Shown one piece after another: positions 36,957 through 47,174 of a DNA stretch of 64,000 nucleotides. Position numbers and translations under genes: made by a program. The stretch's first letter is position 1. Each line of letters starts with the position of its first letter. A model generated the notes under the pieces. The model ran no database searches, had not been told where the DNA came from, and saw nothing but the letters and a program-made list of their open reading frames with translations. Source of the DNA: Pseudomonas sp. RIT-PI-q (GTDB lineage Bacteria; Pseudomonadota; Gammaproteobacteria; Pseudomonadales; Pseudomonadaceae); contig NZ_LHPC01000021.1 in the NCBI RefSeq assembly GCF_001297125.1, positions 124,001 through 188,000 of the forward strand. The letters run 5' to 3'.

Positions 36957-37385
36957 ATGGAGCACTGGAAACGCACGATCGAACGAGCAAATCGCTGTTT
37001 CATGCTGGGTGAACTGGTCGATGCCCGCGAGGCTTACTTGCAGGCATTGGCCCTGGCCCAGGTGCTGTTCGAGCGCTGGGCGGATGCCGACGAAGCGGTG
37101 GCGGCCTGCGTGATTTCTCACCACAACCTGGCCGACCTGCATTTGCGTCTTAACCAGCCGGAGGAGAGCGCCGAGTATCTCTGCGCCATCCATCAGCGAT
37201 TGCTACAGACCATGCAGGACTCACGGCTGGCACCGGCACTGCGTGAAGCAGCGCTGCGCCAGAGCAGCAAAACCTACGTCGAGCTGCTGAATTTCATCAG
37301 CGAACACGGCGAGTACCCGCGCACCCATCGCTTGCTGCATATGGGCGCCGCCTCGCCTGCGCCCCTACATCATGGAGTTCATTGA
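36957..37385 (+). CDS. Uncharacterised protein between fumC and sodA (OrfX)
   Basis: A 142-residue helical protein, counterpart of P. aeruginosa orfX. The sequence ([47 protein letters not shown]) looks like two or three TPR-type helical hairpins, suggesting protein binding. It ends [15 protein letters not shown], with several histidines. The stop lies one base before the sodA ATG (TGAAATG). No function is known; membership of the Fur-type operon suggests a role in iron limitation or Mn-SOD maturation. Confidence 0.82.
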   Translation: MEHWKRTIERANRCFMLGELVDAREAYLQALALAQVLFERWADADEAVAACVISHHNLADLHLRLNQPEESAEYLCAIHQRLLQTMQDSRLAPALREAALRQSSKTYVELLNFISEHGEYPRTHRLLHMGAASPAPLHHGVH

Positions 37386-37386
37386 A

Positions 37387-37998
37387 ATGGCTTTTACCTT
37401 ACCTGCCTTGCCTTACGCCTACGATGCCCTGGAACCGCATATCGATGCGCAGACCATGGAAATCCACTACACCAAACATCACCAGACCTACATCAACAAC
37501 CTCAACGCCGCAGTCGAAGGCACCGAGTTTGCCGAATGGCCGGTGGAAAAACTGGTGGCCGCCGTGCAGCAACTGCCAGAGAAACTGCGCGCTGCGGTGA
37601 TCAACCAGGGTGGCGGGCATGCCAACCATTCGCTGTTCTGGGAAGTGATGGCACCGCACGGCGGCGGCAAACCTGAAGGCGAGTTGGCCAAGGCCATCGA
37701 TGAGCAACTGGGCGGCCTCGAGCGTTTCAAGGAAGCCTTCACCAACGCCGCGTTGACCCGTTTCGGTAGCGGCTGGGCGTGGCTGAGCGTGACCCCGCAA
37801 AAGACTCTGGTCGTGGAAAGCAGCGGCAACCAGGACAGCCCGTTGATGAACGGCAATACGCCGATCCTCGGCCTGGACGTCTGGGAGCACGCGTACTACC
37901 TGCAATATCAGAATCGCCGCCCTGAATACATCAACGCGTTCTACAACGTGATCAATTGGCCCGAAGTCGCCGCGCGCTATCAGGCTGCGCTGGTTTAA
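37387..37998 (+). CDS. sodA: Manganese superoxide dismutase SodA
   Basis: Dismutates superoxide to hydrogen peroxide and oxygen. It has 203 residues. Metal ligands are H27 (EIHYTKHH), a His in [11 protein letters not shown], and Asp and His in [13 protein letters not shown]. The SGNQDSPLM segment, with a Gln in that position, is typical of the manganese type rather than the iron type. Its expression under iron limitation follows from the upstream Fur-type boxes. The ATG at 37387 gives [20 protein letters not shown]. Confidence 0.96.
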   Translation: MAFTLPALPYAYDALEPHIDAQTMEIHYTKHHQTYINNLNAAVEGTEFAEWPVEKLVAAVQQLPEKLRAAVINQGGGHANHSLFWEVMAPHGGGKPEGELAKAIDEQLGGLERFKEAFTNAALTRFGSGWAWLSVTPQKTLVVESSGNQDSPLMNGNTPILGLDVWEHAYYLQYQNRRPEYINAFYNVINWPEVAARYQAALV

Positions 37999-38026
37999 GT
38001 CTTCTATAAAAATTCCAAGGCTGACT

Positions 38027-38920
38027 ATGGGCACTGAAACACTGGCGATTGGCAGCGGACGAATGTTTCGTTACGCGTTCGGATCGCTGTTACTGCTGGC
38101 GGGCATGAGTCTATTCGTTGCCCAGGGATTGGCGTGGCTGGACCTTGAGCCGAAACTGCTGCGCGCTTTACAAGGCGGGGCGATCTGCGCCTTGGGTACA
38201 GCGTTGGGCGCGGTGCCGGTGTTGGTGATTCGGCGCATGCCGCAGGCGGTCAGCGATTCGCTGCTCGGCTTCGGTGCCGGGGTTATGCTGGCGGCGACGG
38301 CGTTTTCGCTGATCGTCCCAGGCATCTCCGCCGCTGAAGGCCTGGGGCTGACGCCTTGGGCGGCCAGCGGCCTGATCAGCTTCGGCATCATGCTCGGCGC
38401 GTTCGGGCTATATCTGGTGGACCGCAAAGTCTCCGGGGCCAGTCCGGAAATGTTGGTGGGCACGTTGGAGCGACCGGTGATCCCGCCGCGGATCTGGTTG
38501 TTTGTGTTTGCCATCATTGCCCACAACATCCCTGAAGGCATGGCGGTCGGTGTGTCGGCCGGTGGCGGTATGCCGGACGCCGACAGTCTGGCCATGGGCA
38601 TTGCCTTGCAGGATGTGCCGGAAGGACTGGTGATCGCGTTGGTATTGGCCGGGGCCGGGATGTCGCGGGTCAAGGCGTTCCTGATCGGTGCTGCATCAGG
38701 GTTGGTCGAACCGGTCTTTGCGTTGTTGTGCGCATGGCTGGTGAGCCTGGCCGAACTGCTCTTGCCCCTGGGCTTGGCACTGGCAGCCGGGGCGATGCTG
38801 TTGGTGGTCACCCACGAAGTCATTCCCGAGTCGCGCCGCAATGGTCACGACAAACTGGCCAGCCTGGGGCTGCTGATCGGGTTTTGCCTGATGATGGTCA
38901 TGGACACCGCATTGGCCTGA
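38027..38920 (+). CDS. ZIP-family divalent metal transporter
   Basis: A 297-residue inner-membrane protein with about eight helices. It has the ZIP metal-site helices HNIPEGMAVGVSAGGG and DVPEGLVIALVLAGAG, and a C-terminal HEVIPESRRNGH. ZIP proteins import Zn, Mn or Fe. Its position 28 bp after Mn-SOD, conserved in P. aeruginosa, suggests manganese or iron supply for the operon, but specificity is not readable here. Confidence 0.9.
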   Translation: MGTETLAIGSGRMFRYAFGSLLLLAGMSLFVAQGLAWLDLEPKLLRALQGGAICALGTALGAVPVLVIRRMPQAVSDSLLGFGAGVMLAATAFSLIVPGISAAEGLGLTPWAASGLISFGIMLGAFGLYLVDRKVSGASPEMLVGTLERPVIPPRIWLFVFAIIAHNIPEGMAVGVSAGGGMPDADSLAMGIALQDVPEGLVIALVLAGAGMSRVKAFLIGAASGLVEPVFALLCAWLVSLAELLLPLGLALAAGAMLLVVTHEVIPESRRNGHDKLASLGLLIGFCLMMVMDTALA

Positions 38921-38929
38921 CGCGGACCG

Positions 38930-39062
38930 TGTAGCAGTTGGCGAAGCCTGCGTTCGGCTGTGCAGCAGTCGTAAATCCGCAATGCACGGTTTCGCTGTAA
39001 GACCGCGAGATCTGATTTTACGACTGCTGCGCAGCCGAAGGCAGGCTTCGCCAGCTGCTACA
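38930..39062. repeat. Long REP-like inverted pair (GCAGCAGTCGTAAAA type)
   Basis: TGTAGCAGTTGGCGAAGCCT, followed by GTTCGGCTGTGCAGCAGTCG and TAAA, faces a near-exact reverse complement ending at 39062. This is a fourth REP subfamily in the window. It lies between convergent ZIP and ptsO genes, probably as a terminator. Confidence 0.85.
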
Positions 39063-39068
39063 GAGTGT

Positions 39069-39341
39069 TTACTCGCCTTCGTCGAAGAAGTTGTTGATCA
39101 ACGCGACCAGCGCAGCCAGCGCTTCCTGTTCCTGTTCGCCTTCGGTGCTCAGATGGATTTTGGTGCCCTTGCCGGCGGCCAGCATCATCATGGCCATGAT
39201 GCTTTTACCGTCGACCATGGACTCAGGCGTGCGCCCGGCCCTGATCTGGCACGGGAACTGACCCGCGACCCCAACGAATTTTGCAGATGCACGGGCATGC
39301 AGGCCCAGCTTGTTGATGATTTCAATTTCCAGAGCAGGCAT
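39069..39341 (-). CDS. ptsO: Nitrogen PTS phosphocarrier NPr
   Basis: A 90-residue HPr-family protein that relays phosphate from EI-Ntr (PtsP) to EIIA-Ntr (PtsN). The phosphorylated residue is H15 in GLHARASAKF. The C-terminal regulatory helix is EALAALVALINN. It is the last gene of the rpoN cluster (rpoN-hpf-ptsN-rapZ-ptsO). Confidence 0.95.
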   Translation of the reverse strand: MPALEIEIINKLGLHARASAKFVGVAGQFPCQIRAGRTPESMVDGKSIMAMMMLAAGKGTKIHLSTEGEQEQEALAALVALINNFFDEGE

Positions 39342-39356
39342 CGCGATGTGAATCCT

Positions 39357-40214
39357 TTAGCTGAGGTCGCGGTGGCGGACCTGGACGTTCTTCAGGGTGT
39401 TTTGCAGGGTCTGACCCAGACGTTCGGTCAGGTAGACGGAGCGGTGATGCCCGCCGGTACAGCCAATGGCAATGGTGACATAAGCGCGGTTGCTGGCGGC
39501 AAAGCGGGGCAGCCACTTGAGCAGGTACGTGGAGATGTCCTGGAACATTTCTTCCACGTCCGGTTGTGCCGCCAGGTACTCGGCAACCGGTTGATCGAGT
39601 CCGGATTGCTCACGCAGCTCCGGCTTCCAGTAAGGGTTTGGCAGGCAGCGCACGTCGAACACCAGATCGGCGTCCACCGGCATGCCACGCTTGAAACCGA
39701 AAGACTCCACCAGGAACGCAGTGCCGGGTTCCGGCTGGTTCAACAGGCGCAGCTTGATGGTGTCGCGCAGTTGATACAGGTTCAGGTTGGTGGTGTTGAC
39801 TTTGAGATCGGCAAGGTCGGCAATCGGCCCGAGCAAGCTGGTTTCATCGTTGATCGCTTCGGCCAGCGAGCGATTGGCGTTGCTCAGCGGGTGACGACGG
39901 CGGGTTTCCGAAAAGCGCTTGAGCAGGGTTTCTTCGTCGGCATCCAGATACAAGACATCGCACTGGATATGCCGGCTGCGGACTTCTTCGAGCAGTTCCG
40001 GAAAGCGCGACAGGTGGCTAGGCAAGTTGCGTGCATCAATCGATACGGCAACCAGCGGCTGTGCCAGCTCAGTGTGAATCAGTGCGCGTTCGGCCAACTC
40101 CGGCAGCAGGCCGGCGGGCAAGTTATCGATGCAGTAGTAGCCGTTGTCCTCGAGGACATCGAGCGCGGTACTTTTACCTGAGCCGGAACGGCCACTGACG
40201 ATGATCAAACGCAT
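39357..40214 (-). CDS. rapZ: RNase adapter protein RapZ
   Basis: A 285-residue protein with an N-terminal P-loop ([18 protein letters not shown], residues 8-25) and a C-terminal RNA/metabolite-binding domain ([15 protein letters not shown]). In enterobacteria it presents GlmZ sRNA to RNase E and senses glucosamine-6-phosphate. GlmZ is not known in pseudomonads, so its target here is open. It lies 2 bp from ptsN. Confidence 0.95.
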   Translation of the reverse strand: MRLIIVSGRSGSGKSTALDVLEDNGYYCIDNLPAGLLPELAERALIHTELAQPLVAVSIDARNLPSHLSRFPELLEEVRSRHIQCDVLYLDADEETLLKRFSETRRRHPLSNANRSLAEAINDETSLLGPIADLADLKVNTTNLNLYQLRDTIKLRLLNQPEPGTAFLVESFGFKRGMPVDADLVFDVRCLPNPYWKPELREQSGLDQPVAEYLAAQPDVEEMFQDISTYLLKWLPRFAASNRAYVTIAIGCTGGHHRSVYLTERLGQTLQNTLKNVQVRHRDLS

Positions 40215-40216
40215 GA

Positions 40217-40681
40217 TTACTGACCGTTTTGCTCGTCCAGGACAACCTGATACAAGGCTTCATTGCTCGGGGCGCTGCGCAGTTTTTCGCGCACTTCCTT
40301 GCGATCGAGCATGCTGGCGATCTGGCGCAGTAGCTCCAGGTGCGCATCGGTGGCGGCTTCCGGGACCAACAGCACGAACAGCAGGTCAACCGGGGCGCCG
40401 TCGATGGCGTCGAAATCGATAGGGGCGTCGAGGTGCATCAAGGCGCTGATGGGTGCGGTGCAGCCCTTCAGACGGCAGTGGGGGATGGCGATGCCGTTGC
40501 CAAAACCGGTCGAACCGAGTTTTTCACGGGCGACCAGACTCTCGAAGACATCCTGCATAGCCAGATCCGGCACTTCGCGGTGGATTAGGTTGGCAATTTG
40601 TTCGAGGGCTTTCTTTTTACTGCCGCCCGGCACGTTCACGAGGGAACGGCCGGGGGTCAGGATGCTTTCAAGTCGGATCAT
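40217..40681 (-). CDS. ptsN: Nitrogen PTS EIIA component PtsN
   Basis: A 154-residue EIIA(Ntr) phosphoprotein that regulates potassium, nitrogen and carbon metabolism by binding partner proteins rather than transporting sugar. The phospho-acceptor is H68 in GIAIPHCRL. Neighbours are rapZ and hpf, as in most gamma-proteobacteria. Confidence 0.96.
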   Translation of the reverse strand: MIRLESILTPGRSLVNVPGGSKKKALEQIANLIHREVPDLAMQDVFESLVAREKLGSTGFGNGIAIPHCRLKGCTAPISALMHLDAPIDFDAIDGAPVDLLFVLLVPEAATDAHLELLRQIASMLDRKEVREKLRSAPSNEALYQVVLDEQNGQ

Positions 40682-40693
40682 GGGTTGGGAGTG

Positions 40694-41002
40694 TTAACGA
40701 CCGGTTGCGCCCTGGAGGAGGCTCTGGGTCTTTTCCTTATGCTTTTTGAGTTGTTTATCCAGCTTGTCGGTCAGTGAGTCGATCGCCGCGTACATATCGG
40801 TATGCTCCGCGTTTGCGACCACTTCACTGCCGGGAATATGCAGGGTGGCTTCGATTTTCTGCTTCAGCTTTTCGACCGTCATCGTCACTTGAACATTGGT
40901 GATCTTGTCGAAATGCCGCTCCAATCGTTCAAGTTTTTCGCCGATGTAGGCGCGCAGGGGTTCGGTCACTTCCAGTTGGTGTCCACTGATGTTGACTTGC
41001 AT
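40694..41002 (-). CDS. hpf: Ribosome hibernation promoting factor Hpf
   Basis: A 102-residue short-type hibernation factor that binds the 30S decoding region and supports 100S dimer formation in stationary phase. Motifs are MQVNISGHQLEVTEPLRAYI, EKLERLERHF and AIDSLTDKLDKQLKKHKEK. The ATG at 41002 has AAGGAGAAG upstream; the frame extends 18 codons more without support. Confidence 0.95.
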   Translation of the reverse strand: MQVNISGHQLEVTEPLRAYIGEKLERLERHFDKITNVQVTMTVEKLKQKIEATLHIPGSEVVANAEHTDMYAAIDSLTDKLDKQLKKHKEKTQSLLQGATGR

Positions 41003-41076
41003 ACAGCTTCTCCTTCGTTGCCAGTGCATAAAGCGGCAGGTAAAAGTACCTGCCACTGGAACGCTGTGGCGTGGCT

Positions 41077-42570
41077 CTACATCAACCGCTTACGTTCGCT
41101 CGAAGGCGCGATTCCTAAGGACTCGCGGTACTTGGCGACGGTGCGGCGAGCCACCTGAATGCCTTGTGCCTCCAGTAAACCAGCGATCTTGCTGTCACTC
41201 AACGGCTTTTTCTGATTTTCCGCGGCAACCAGTTTTTTGATGATCGCGCGAATCGCCGTGGACGAGCATTCACCGCCCTCGGAGGTGCTGACGTGGCTGG
41301 AGAAAAAGTATTTCAATTCATAGATGCCCCGTGGGGTATGCATGAATTTTTGCGTGGTCACCCGGGAAATCGTCGACTCGTGCATGCCGACCGCTTCGGC
41401 GATGTCATGCAGGACCAGCGGTTTCATGGCTTCGTCGCCGTATTCCAGGAAGCCGCGTTGATGCTCGACGATCTGGGTGGCCACTTTCATCAGGGTTTCG
41501 TTGCGGCTTTGCAGGCTCTTGATGAACCAGCGGGCCTCTTGCAACTGATTGCGCATGAAGGTGTTGTCGGCACTGGTATCGGCGCGACGCACAAAACCGG
41601 CGTATTGGGCGTTGACCCGCAGCCGTGGCACCGACTCCTGATTGAGCTCTACCAGCCAGCGTTCGTTGTCCTTGCGCACGATCACGTCGGGAACGACGTA
41701 TTCGGCTTCGCTGGACTCGATCTGCGAGCCGGGGCGCGGGTTGAGGCTCTGTACCAGCTCGATCACCTGGCGCAGTTCATCTTCCTTGAGCTTCATGCGG
41801 CGCATCAGCTGGCTGTAGTCGCGGCTGCCGAGCAAGTCGATGTAATCGGTGACCAGGCGCTTGGCCTCGGCCAGCCAAGGTGTTTTGGCGGGTAGCTGGC
41901 GCAATTGCAGCAGCAGGCATTCGCCCAGGTTGCGGGCGCCAATGCCGGCCGGTTCGAATTGCTGGATGCGATGCAGGACGGCTTCGATTTCGTCCAGTTC
42001 GATGTCCAGTTCCGGATCGAAGGCTTCGAGGATTTCCTCAAGGGTTTCGTCCAGGTAGCCCTGATTGTTGATGCAGTCGATCAGGGTCACGGCGATCAGG
42101 CGATCGGTGTCGGACATCGGTGCCAGGTTCAGTTGCCACAGCAGGTGGCTTTGCAGGCTTTCGCCGGCCGACGTGCGGGTGGTGAAATCCCACTCGTCGT
42201 CATCGTTGCTCGGCAGGCTGCTGGCGCTGGTCTGGTAGACGTCTTCCCATGCGGTATCGACGGGCAGCTCGTTGGGAATGCGCTCGTTCCAGTCGCCTTC
42301 TTCGAGGTTATCCACCGTCGGGGCGGTTTCCTGATAGGAGGGTTCCGAAACATCGGCATTGGGTTGCTGTTCGGCTTTGTCGGCCAAGGGGTCGGCGTTA
42401 TCGAAGTCGTCGCCTTCTTCCTGGCGTTCGAGCATCGGATTGGACTCCAGGGCCTCCTGGATTTCCTGTTGCAGGTCCAGGGTCGACAATTGGAGCAGGC
42501 GGATGGCCTGTTGCAGCTGCGGTGTCATCGTCAGCTGCTGGCCCATTCTCAAGACTAGCGATGGTTTCAT
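41077..42570 (-). CDS. rpoN: RNA polymerase sigma-54 factor
   Basis: Sigma factor for promoters activated by enhancer-binding proteins (nitrogen assimilation, flagella and others). It has 497 residues. The Gln/Leu-rich region I is [20 protein letters not shown]. An acidic linker follows (about 45-100). A core-binding region and helix-turn-helix come next, and the RpoN box reads [12 protein letters not shown] near the C-terminus. The 183 bp upstream hold no gene and should contain its own promoter. Confidence 0.97.
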   Translation of the reverse strand: MKPSLVLRMGQQLTMTPQLQQAIRLLQLSTLDLQQEIQEALESNPMLERQEEGDDFDNADPLADKAEQQPNADVSEPSYQETAPTVDNLEEGDWNERIPNELPVDTAWEDVYQTSASSLPSNDDDEWDFTTRTSAGESLQSHLLWQLNLAPMSDTDRLIAVTLIDCINNQGYLDETLEEILEAFDPELDIELDEIEAVLHRIQQFEPAGIGARNLGECLLLQLRQLPAKTPWLAEAKRLVTDYIDLLGSRDYSQLMRRMKLKEDELRQVIELVQSLNPRPGSQIESSEAEYVVPDVIVRKDNERWLVELNQESVPRLRVNAQYAGFVRRADTSADNTFMRNQLQEARWFIKSLQSRNETLMKVATQIVEHQRGFLEYGDEAMKPLVLHDIAEAVGMHESTISRVTTQKFMHTPRGIYELKYFFSSHVSTSEGGECSSTAIRAIIKKLVAAENQKKPLSDSKIAGLLEAQGIQVARRTVAKYRESLGIAPSSERKRLM

Positions 42571-42753
42571 GGCAGGGGCTTAACACCTTATTCGCCGGCG
42601 CACATGCGCCATCCACTACAGGGCGCCGAAGCGCCAAACATAAGCAAATTATATGCCCGAAACTGCAGCGTTTGCCTAGAGCGCCGTAACAATAAAAAAA
42701 TGTTGATTTTTATCGAGACAAGCGCTCGGTCGACTAGCCAGGCACCTCAGCGC

Positions 42754-43479
42754 TTACAGGCGGAACTCATGGCCCAGGTACACTTCCTTGACCAGGTCGT
42801 TGGCCAGGATGGTGGCAGAGTCACCTTCGGCGATCAGCTGGCCATCGTTGACGATGTAGGCGGTTTCGCAGATATCCAGGGTTTCACGGACGTTGTGGTC
42901 AGTGATCAGCACGCCAATGCCCTTGGCCTTGAGGTGATGGATGATCTGCTTGATGTCGCCCACCGAAATCGGGTCAACACCGGCAAAGGGTTCGTCGAGA
43001 AGGATGAATTTCGGGTTGGTCGCCAGTGCCCGGGCAATTTCCACGCGGCGGCGTTCACCACCGGACAGGCTCATGCCGAGGTTGTCGCGGATGTGGCTGA
43101 TGTGGAATTCCTGCAGCAGGCTTTCCAGCTCCTTGCGACGACCGGCCTTGTCGAGTTCCTTGCGGGTCTCGAGGATCGCCATGATGTTATCGGCCACCGA
43201 GAGTTTGCGGAAGATCGACGCTTCTTGCGGAAGATAGCCGATACCGGCCTTTGCGCGACCGTGCATCGGCTGGTGGCTGACGTCCAGATCGTCGATCAGA
43301 ACGCGGCCCTGATCCGCCTGAACCAGGCCGACGATCATATAGAAACAGGTGGTTTTGCCGGCGCCGTTCGGGCCAAGCAGGCCGACGATCTGACCGCTGT
43401 CGATGGACAGGCTGACGTCGCGCACGACCTGGCGGCTCTTGTAGCTCTTGGCCAAGTGCTGAGCTTTCAGAGTTGCCAT
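42754..43479 (-). CDS. lptB: LPS export ABC ATPase LptB
   Basis: The cytoplasmic ATPase that powers LPS extraction by LptFG. It has 241 residues. Walker A is GPNGAGKTT, the signature is [15 protein letters not shown], and Walker B is [13 protein letters not shown], with the switch His in [11 protein letters not shown]. The ATG overlaps the lptA stop (TAATG). LptFG are encoded elsewhere. Confidence 0.97.
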   Translation of the reverse strand: MATLKAQHLAKSYKSRQVVRDVSLSIDSGQIVGLLGPNGAGKTTCFYMIVGLVQADQGRVLIDDLDVSHQPMHGRAKAGIGYLPQEASIFRKLSVADNIMAILETRKELDKAGRRKELESLLQEFHISHIRDNLGMSLSGGERRRVEIARALATNPKFILLDEPFAGVDPISVGDIKQIIHHLKAKGIGVLITDHNVRETLDICETAYIVNDGQLIAEGDSATILANDLVKEVYLGHEFRL

Positions 43480-44027
43480 TACTGGGCCTTCTGCTCGTCG
43501 GTTTTCTTCTTCGGCTGGATCACCATGTCGATGCGCGGACGCGACTCGGTAACCTTGTTGCCTGTGGCGCGACCGGCGCTCGCAAGCTTTTTGACCGTGT
43601 CGTAGACGATTTTTTCGCCCTGGGTGGTGTTGTTGTCCTTGTCGATGACTTTGGCGCGATCGATCAGCACGACACGGTTTTGCGAGGCGTGGTACTGGAT
43701 GGTCACGCCCCAGCCCTGAACAGGCTTGGTGTCGCCAGCAGTTTGCAGTTGCTCGAAGTAGGCGAGGTTGCCCACCGAGGTCACCACGTCGATATCGCCG
43801 GTCGAGGTGCGGGTGATCGTCACGGTGTTGCCGGTGACCTTCATCGAACCCTGGGTAATGATCACGTCACCTTTATAGGTGGCAACGCCATTTTTGTCGT
43901 CCAGCTGGGCATCGTCGGCTTGAATGCGGATAGGCTGCTCTTGATCGTTCGGCAGAGCCCAGGCGCTCACGCTTCCCAGTGCTGCGCCCAGACTGAGCAA
44001 AATAGGGAGAGTTTTAACGAGCCTCAT
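43479..44027 (-). CDS. lptA: Periplasmic LPS bridge protein LptA (LptH)
   Basis: A periplasmic beta-jellyroll protein that polymerises into the bridge carrying LPS to LptD/E. It has 182 residues with a signal peptide ([20 protein letters not shown], cleavage near AWA). Motifs are [21 protein letters not shown] and [14 protein letters not shown]. It is also called LptH in Pseudomonas. It overlaps lptC by 14 bp. Confidence 0.94.
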   Translation of the reverse strand: MRLVKTLPILLSLGAALGSVSAWALPNDQEQPIRIQADDAQLDDKNGVATYKGDVIITQGSMKVTGNTVTITRTSTGDIDVVTSVGNLAYFEQLQTAGDTKPVQGWGVTIQYHASQNRVVLIDRAKVIDKDNNTTQGEKIVYDTVKKLASAGRATGNKVTESRPRIDMVIQPKKKTDEQKAQ

Positions 44028-44586
44028 ACTGTCCTCTTACGTTCGATAGCAGGTGTATCCTGCTTTCTTTCAAGTACGCTTTCATGCCGTTGCCTGTCGA
44101 TACACCGCCAGCGCCGTCGATTCTAACGGGTTGATCGGTCTGCGCATATTGCTGCTGCGGGAACACAGTCATACGGGTGGTGGTAATCAGGGTTTTGCGG
44201 TTCTTCTCGTCGAAACGTGTGATGCGTACCGAGTCGATCAGTTCGACTTGAGTGCCGTCGGGATTGACTTCGCCGCGCTCACTCTGGACATGCCAGGGAA
44301 ACTCGGTGCCGCGAAACATGTTCAGGTCCGGGTTGGTCAGCAACGTCACTTCAGTCGCTTTCAGGTGCTCGACCTTGTCGGACGTCATTTCGTATTGCAG
44401 GCCACCATCGGGCAGGTACTGCACGCTGTGGGCGTTGATGGCGTAATAGTCGATCGCGGTTTCATCGACTTTGACCACCGGTTTGTCGAGGAAGCGTTCC
44501 GGGCTGATGTTCCAGTAGCCGACCGCAGCGAATATCGCTGCGATGCTACCGAACACCAGGATGTTGCGAATCTTTTTGCTCAGCAT
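44014..44586 (-). CDS. lptC: LPS export protein LptC
   Basis: A bitopic inner-membrane protein that hands LPS from LptBFG to LptA. It has 190 residues with one N-terminal helix (NILVFGSIAAIFAAVGYW) and a periplasmic jellyroll (YDINAHS-like region, YEMTSDKVEHLKATEVTLLTNP). The ATG at 44586 gives MLSKKIRNI; the frame extends 11 codons into the kdsC junction without support. Confidence 0.93.
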   Translation of the reverse strand: MLSKKIRNILVFGSIAAIFAAVGYWNISPERFLDKPVVKVDETAIDYYAINAHSVQYLPDGGLQYEMTSDKVEHLKATEVTLLTNPDLNMFRGTEFPWHVQSERGEVNPDGTQVELIDSVRITRFDEKNRKTLITTTRMTVFPQQQYAQTDQPVRIDGAGGVSTGNGMKAYLKESRIHLLSNVRGQYEAR

Positions 44587-44593
44587 AGTTGGC

Positions 44594-45118
44594 TCACAGG
44601 TACGCAGCGTTGGCCGCATCGAGGCGGCCCTGGGCGCGCAGGATCAATTCGCAGAATTCGCGAGCGGCACCCTCGCCACCACGGGCCTGGGTGATGCCGT
44701 GAGCGTGTTCGCGCACGAAGCTGGCGGCATTGGCCACCGCCATGCCCAGGCCGACACGGCGAATCACCGGCAGGTCGGGCAGGTCGTCGCCGAGATAGGC
44801 CACTTCTTCATAGCTTAGGTTGAGCTGGGCAAGAAGCCCGTCGAGTACCACCAGTTTGTCTTCGCGGCCCTGGAACAGGTGTGGAATGCCGAGGTTCTTC
44901 GCACGTCGCTCCACTACCGGCGTCTTGCGGCCGCTGATGATAGCCGTCTGCACGCCGGCTGCCATCAACATCTTGATGCCCTGGCCGTCGAGGGTGTTGA
45001 ACGTCTTGAATTCGCTGCCGTCTTCGAGGAAGTACAGGCGTCCGTCGGTCAGCACGCCATCGACGTCGAACACCGCCAGTTTGATGTGCTTGCCGCGTTG
45101 CAGTAGATCGGTGCTCAT
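44594..45118 (-). CDS. kdsC: KDO-8-phosphate phosphatase KdsC
   Basis: A HAD-family phosphatase that releases Kdo from Kdo-8-phosphate for lipid A core synthesis. It has 174 residues. Motif I is FDVDGVLTDG (nucleophile Asp), motif II is IISGRK, and motif IV is YLGDDLPDLPV. It has no cap domain and works as a tetramer. It abuts kdsD (overlapping start and stop) and lptC. Confidence 0.96.
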   Translation of the reverse strand: MSTDLLQRGKHIKLAVFDVDGVLTDGRLYFLEDGSEFKTFNTLDGQGIKMLMAAGVQTAIISGRKTPVVERRAKNLGIPHLFQGREDKLVVLDGLLAQLNLSYEEVAYLGDDLPDLPVIRRVGLGMAVANAASFVREHAHGITQARGGEGAAREFCELILRAQGRLDAANAAYL

Positions 45119-46092
45119 TACATTACTCCTGCGCGCAGCAAGTCGGAGAGGTTGAAGGCACCAATAGGACGGTCCTCCTTGTCCACCACCACCAGCGCAT
45201 TGATTCGATGGTCTTCCATGATTTTCAGGGCCTCGGCCGCCAACATGTCGGGACGGGCGGTCTTGCCGTGAACGGTCATGACCTCGTCGATGGTCGCGTG
45301 ATGGATATCGATGGTGCGGTCCAGCGTGCGACGCAAATCACCGTCGGTGAAGATCCCGGCAAGTTTGCCATCGGCTTCGAGGATCGCCGTCATGCCCAGG
45401 CCTTTGCGGGTCATTTCCATCAGCGCGTCCTTGAGCAGGGTGCCGCGCGGAACTTGCGGCAGCTCTTTTCCGGCGTGCATGACGTTTTCCACTTTCAGCA
45501 GCAGGCGTCGGCCCAGTGCGCCGCCCGGGTGGGAAAAGGCGAAATCTTCAGCTGTAAAACCACGGGCTTCCAGTAGCGCAACGGCCAGGGCGTCGCCCAT
45601 GACCAATGCGGCGGTGGTCGACGAGGTCGGCGCGAGGTTCAGCGGGCAGGCTTCGTGCTCGACGTGAACGTTCAGGTTGACCTCGGCAGCCTTGGCCAGC
45701 GGTGAATCGGGGTTGCCGGTCAGGCTGATCAGCTGAATGCCCAGGCGCTTGATCAGCGGCAGCAGGGTAATGATTTCGTTAGTGGAGCCGGAATTCGACA
45801 GGGCCAGGATAATGTCGTCGCGGGTAATCATGCCCATGTCGCCGTGGCTGGCTTCGGCGGGGTGCACGAAAAAGGCCGTGGTGCCGGTGCTGGCCAGGGT
45901 GGCGGCGATCTTGTTGCCGATGTGCCCGGATTTGCCCATGCCGACCACGACTACGCGGCCCTTGCTGGCCAGAATCAACTCGCAAGCGCGTACGAAATCT
46001 GCGTCGATACGGGGTAGCAAGCCTTGTACGGCTTCCAGTTCGAGGCGGATGGTGCGTTGTGCAGATTGAATCAGGTCGCTGGATTGGCTCAT
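45118..46092 (-). CDS. kdsD: Arabinose-5-phosphate isomerase KdsD
   Basis: Interconverts ribulose-5-phosphate and arabinose-5-phosphate, the first step to Kdo. It has 324 residues: an SIS domain at about 40-175 (GKSGHIGNKIAATLASTG, ALSNSGSTNEI) and two CBS domains at about 205-324 (MHAGKELPQVPRGT, VMTVHGKTARPDML). The ATG at 46092 gives MSQSSDLIQSAQ. An in-frame start 20 codons upstream lies in the promoter region. It is divergent from mlaF. Confidence 0.95.
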   Translation of the reverse strand: MSQSSDLIQSAQRTIRLELEAVQGLLPRIDADFVRACELILASKGRVVVVGMGKSGHIGNKIAATLASTGTTAFFVHPAEASHGDMGMITRDDIILALSNSGSTNEIITLLPLIKRLGIQLISLTGNPDSPLAKAAEVNLNVHVEHEACPLNLAPTSSTTAALVMGDALAVALLEARGFTAEDFAFSHPGGALGRRLLLKVENVMHAGKELPQVPRGTLLKDALMEMTRKGLGMTAILEADGKLAGIFTDGDLRRTLDRTIDIHHATIDEVMTVHGKTARPDMLAAEALKIMEDHRINALVVVDKEDRPIGAFNLSDLLRAGVM

Positions 46093-46364
46093 GTTAGAAA
46101 TCGTATAGCCTGAAAAGGCGGCGATTATAACGGTAATGATCGAAACCCTCACGCAAGTTCGTCGCGCATTGTAATCCGTTGTTACTGAATCCCTCTAAAT
46201 GAAGCGTTTTACCTGTCATGTTGCTGAATATGGCCCGGCTTGGGCCTTTGGCGCTTGGCCTGCGCAGTGATATAGTTCGCCGCCAGTTCGGCCTGCCCGG
46301 GAGGTATGTGCTTTCGCCAGAAAGTCAGGCGTCCGAGTGAGAGGCTGCATCGCAAGGAGTTTAG

Positions 46365-47174
46365 ATGAGTGCCGATAAAGCCTACGCGGTCGAGCTGAAG
46401 GGACTGACCTTCAAGCGCGGCGCGCGCAGCATTTTCAATAACGTCGATATCCGTATCCCGCGCGGCAAGGTCACCGGCATCATGGGACCTTCCGGGTGTG
46501 GCAAGACCACGCTGTTGCGGCTGATGGGCGCACAGTTGCGCCCCACCAAGGGCGAAGTCTGGGTCAACGGCCAGAATCTGCCGAAATTGTCGCGCAGCGA
46601 TCTGTTCGATGCGCGCAAGCACATGGGCGTGCTGTTTCAGAGCGGCGCGCTGTTTACCGACCTCGATGTGTTCGAGAACGTCGCCTTTCCGCTGCGCGTT
46701 CATACCGAACTGCCGGAAGAAATGATCCGGGACATCGTGCTGCTCAAATTGCAGGCCGTAGGTTTGCGTGGCGCCATCGACCTGATGCCTGACGAGCTGT
46801 CCGGCGGCATGAAGCGCCGTGTCGCGCTGGCCCGGGCGATTGCACTCGATCCGCAGATCCTCATGTATGACGAGCCCTTTGTCGGCCAGGACCCGATCGC
46901 CATGGGCGTGCTGGTGCGCCTGATCCGCCTGCTCAACGATGCGCTGGGCATCACCAGTATCGTGGTTTCCCACGACCTGGCCGAGACGGCGAGCATCGCC
47001 GATTACATCTATGTTGTCGGCGAAGGCCAGGTGTTGGGGCAGGGCACTCCCGAGGAACTGATGAACTCGCAGGAACCACGCATCCGTCAATTCATGACAG
47101 GCGAACCCGACGGTCCGGTCGCATACCACTTTCCAGCGACGGATTACCGCGCAGATCTTCTGGGGAAGCGTTGA
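46365..47174 (+). CDS. mlaF: Phospholipid transport ATPase MlaF
   Basis: The ATPase of the MlaFEDB complex that maintains outer-membrane lipid asymmetry. It has 269 residues. Walker A is GPSGCGKTT, the signature is [15 protein letters not shown], Walker B is [13 protein letters not shown], and the switch His is in VVSHDLAET. The stop overlaps the mlaE ATG. The 272 bp upstream, shared with kdsD, hold no gene. Confidence 0.96.
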   Translation: MSADKAYAVELKGLTFKRGARSIFNNVDIRIPRGKVTGIMGPSGCGKTTLLRLMGAQLRPTKGEVWVNGQNLPKLSRSDLFDARKHMGVLFQSGALFTDLDVFENVAFPLRVHTELPEEMIRDIVLLKLQAVGLRGAIDLMPDELSGGMKRRVALARAIALDPQILMYDEPFVGQDPIAMGVLVRLIRLLNDALGITSIVVSHDLAETASIADYIYVVGEGQVLGQGTPEELMNSQEPRIRQFMTGEPDGPVAYHFPATDYRADLLGKR

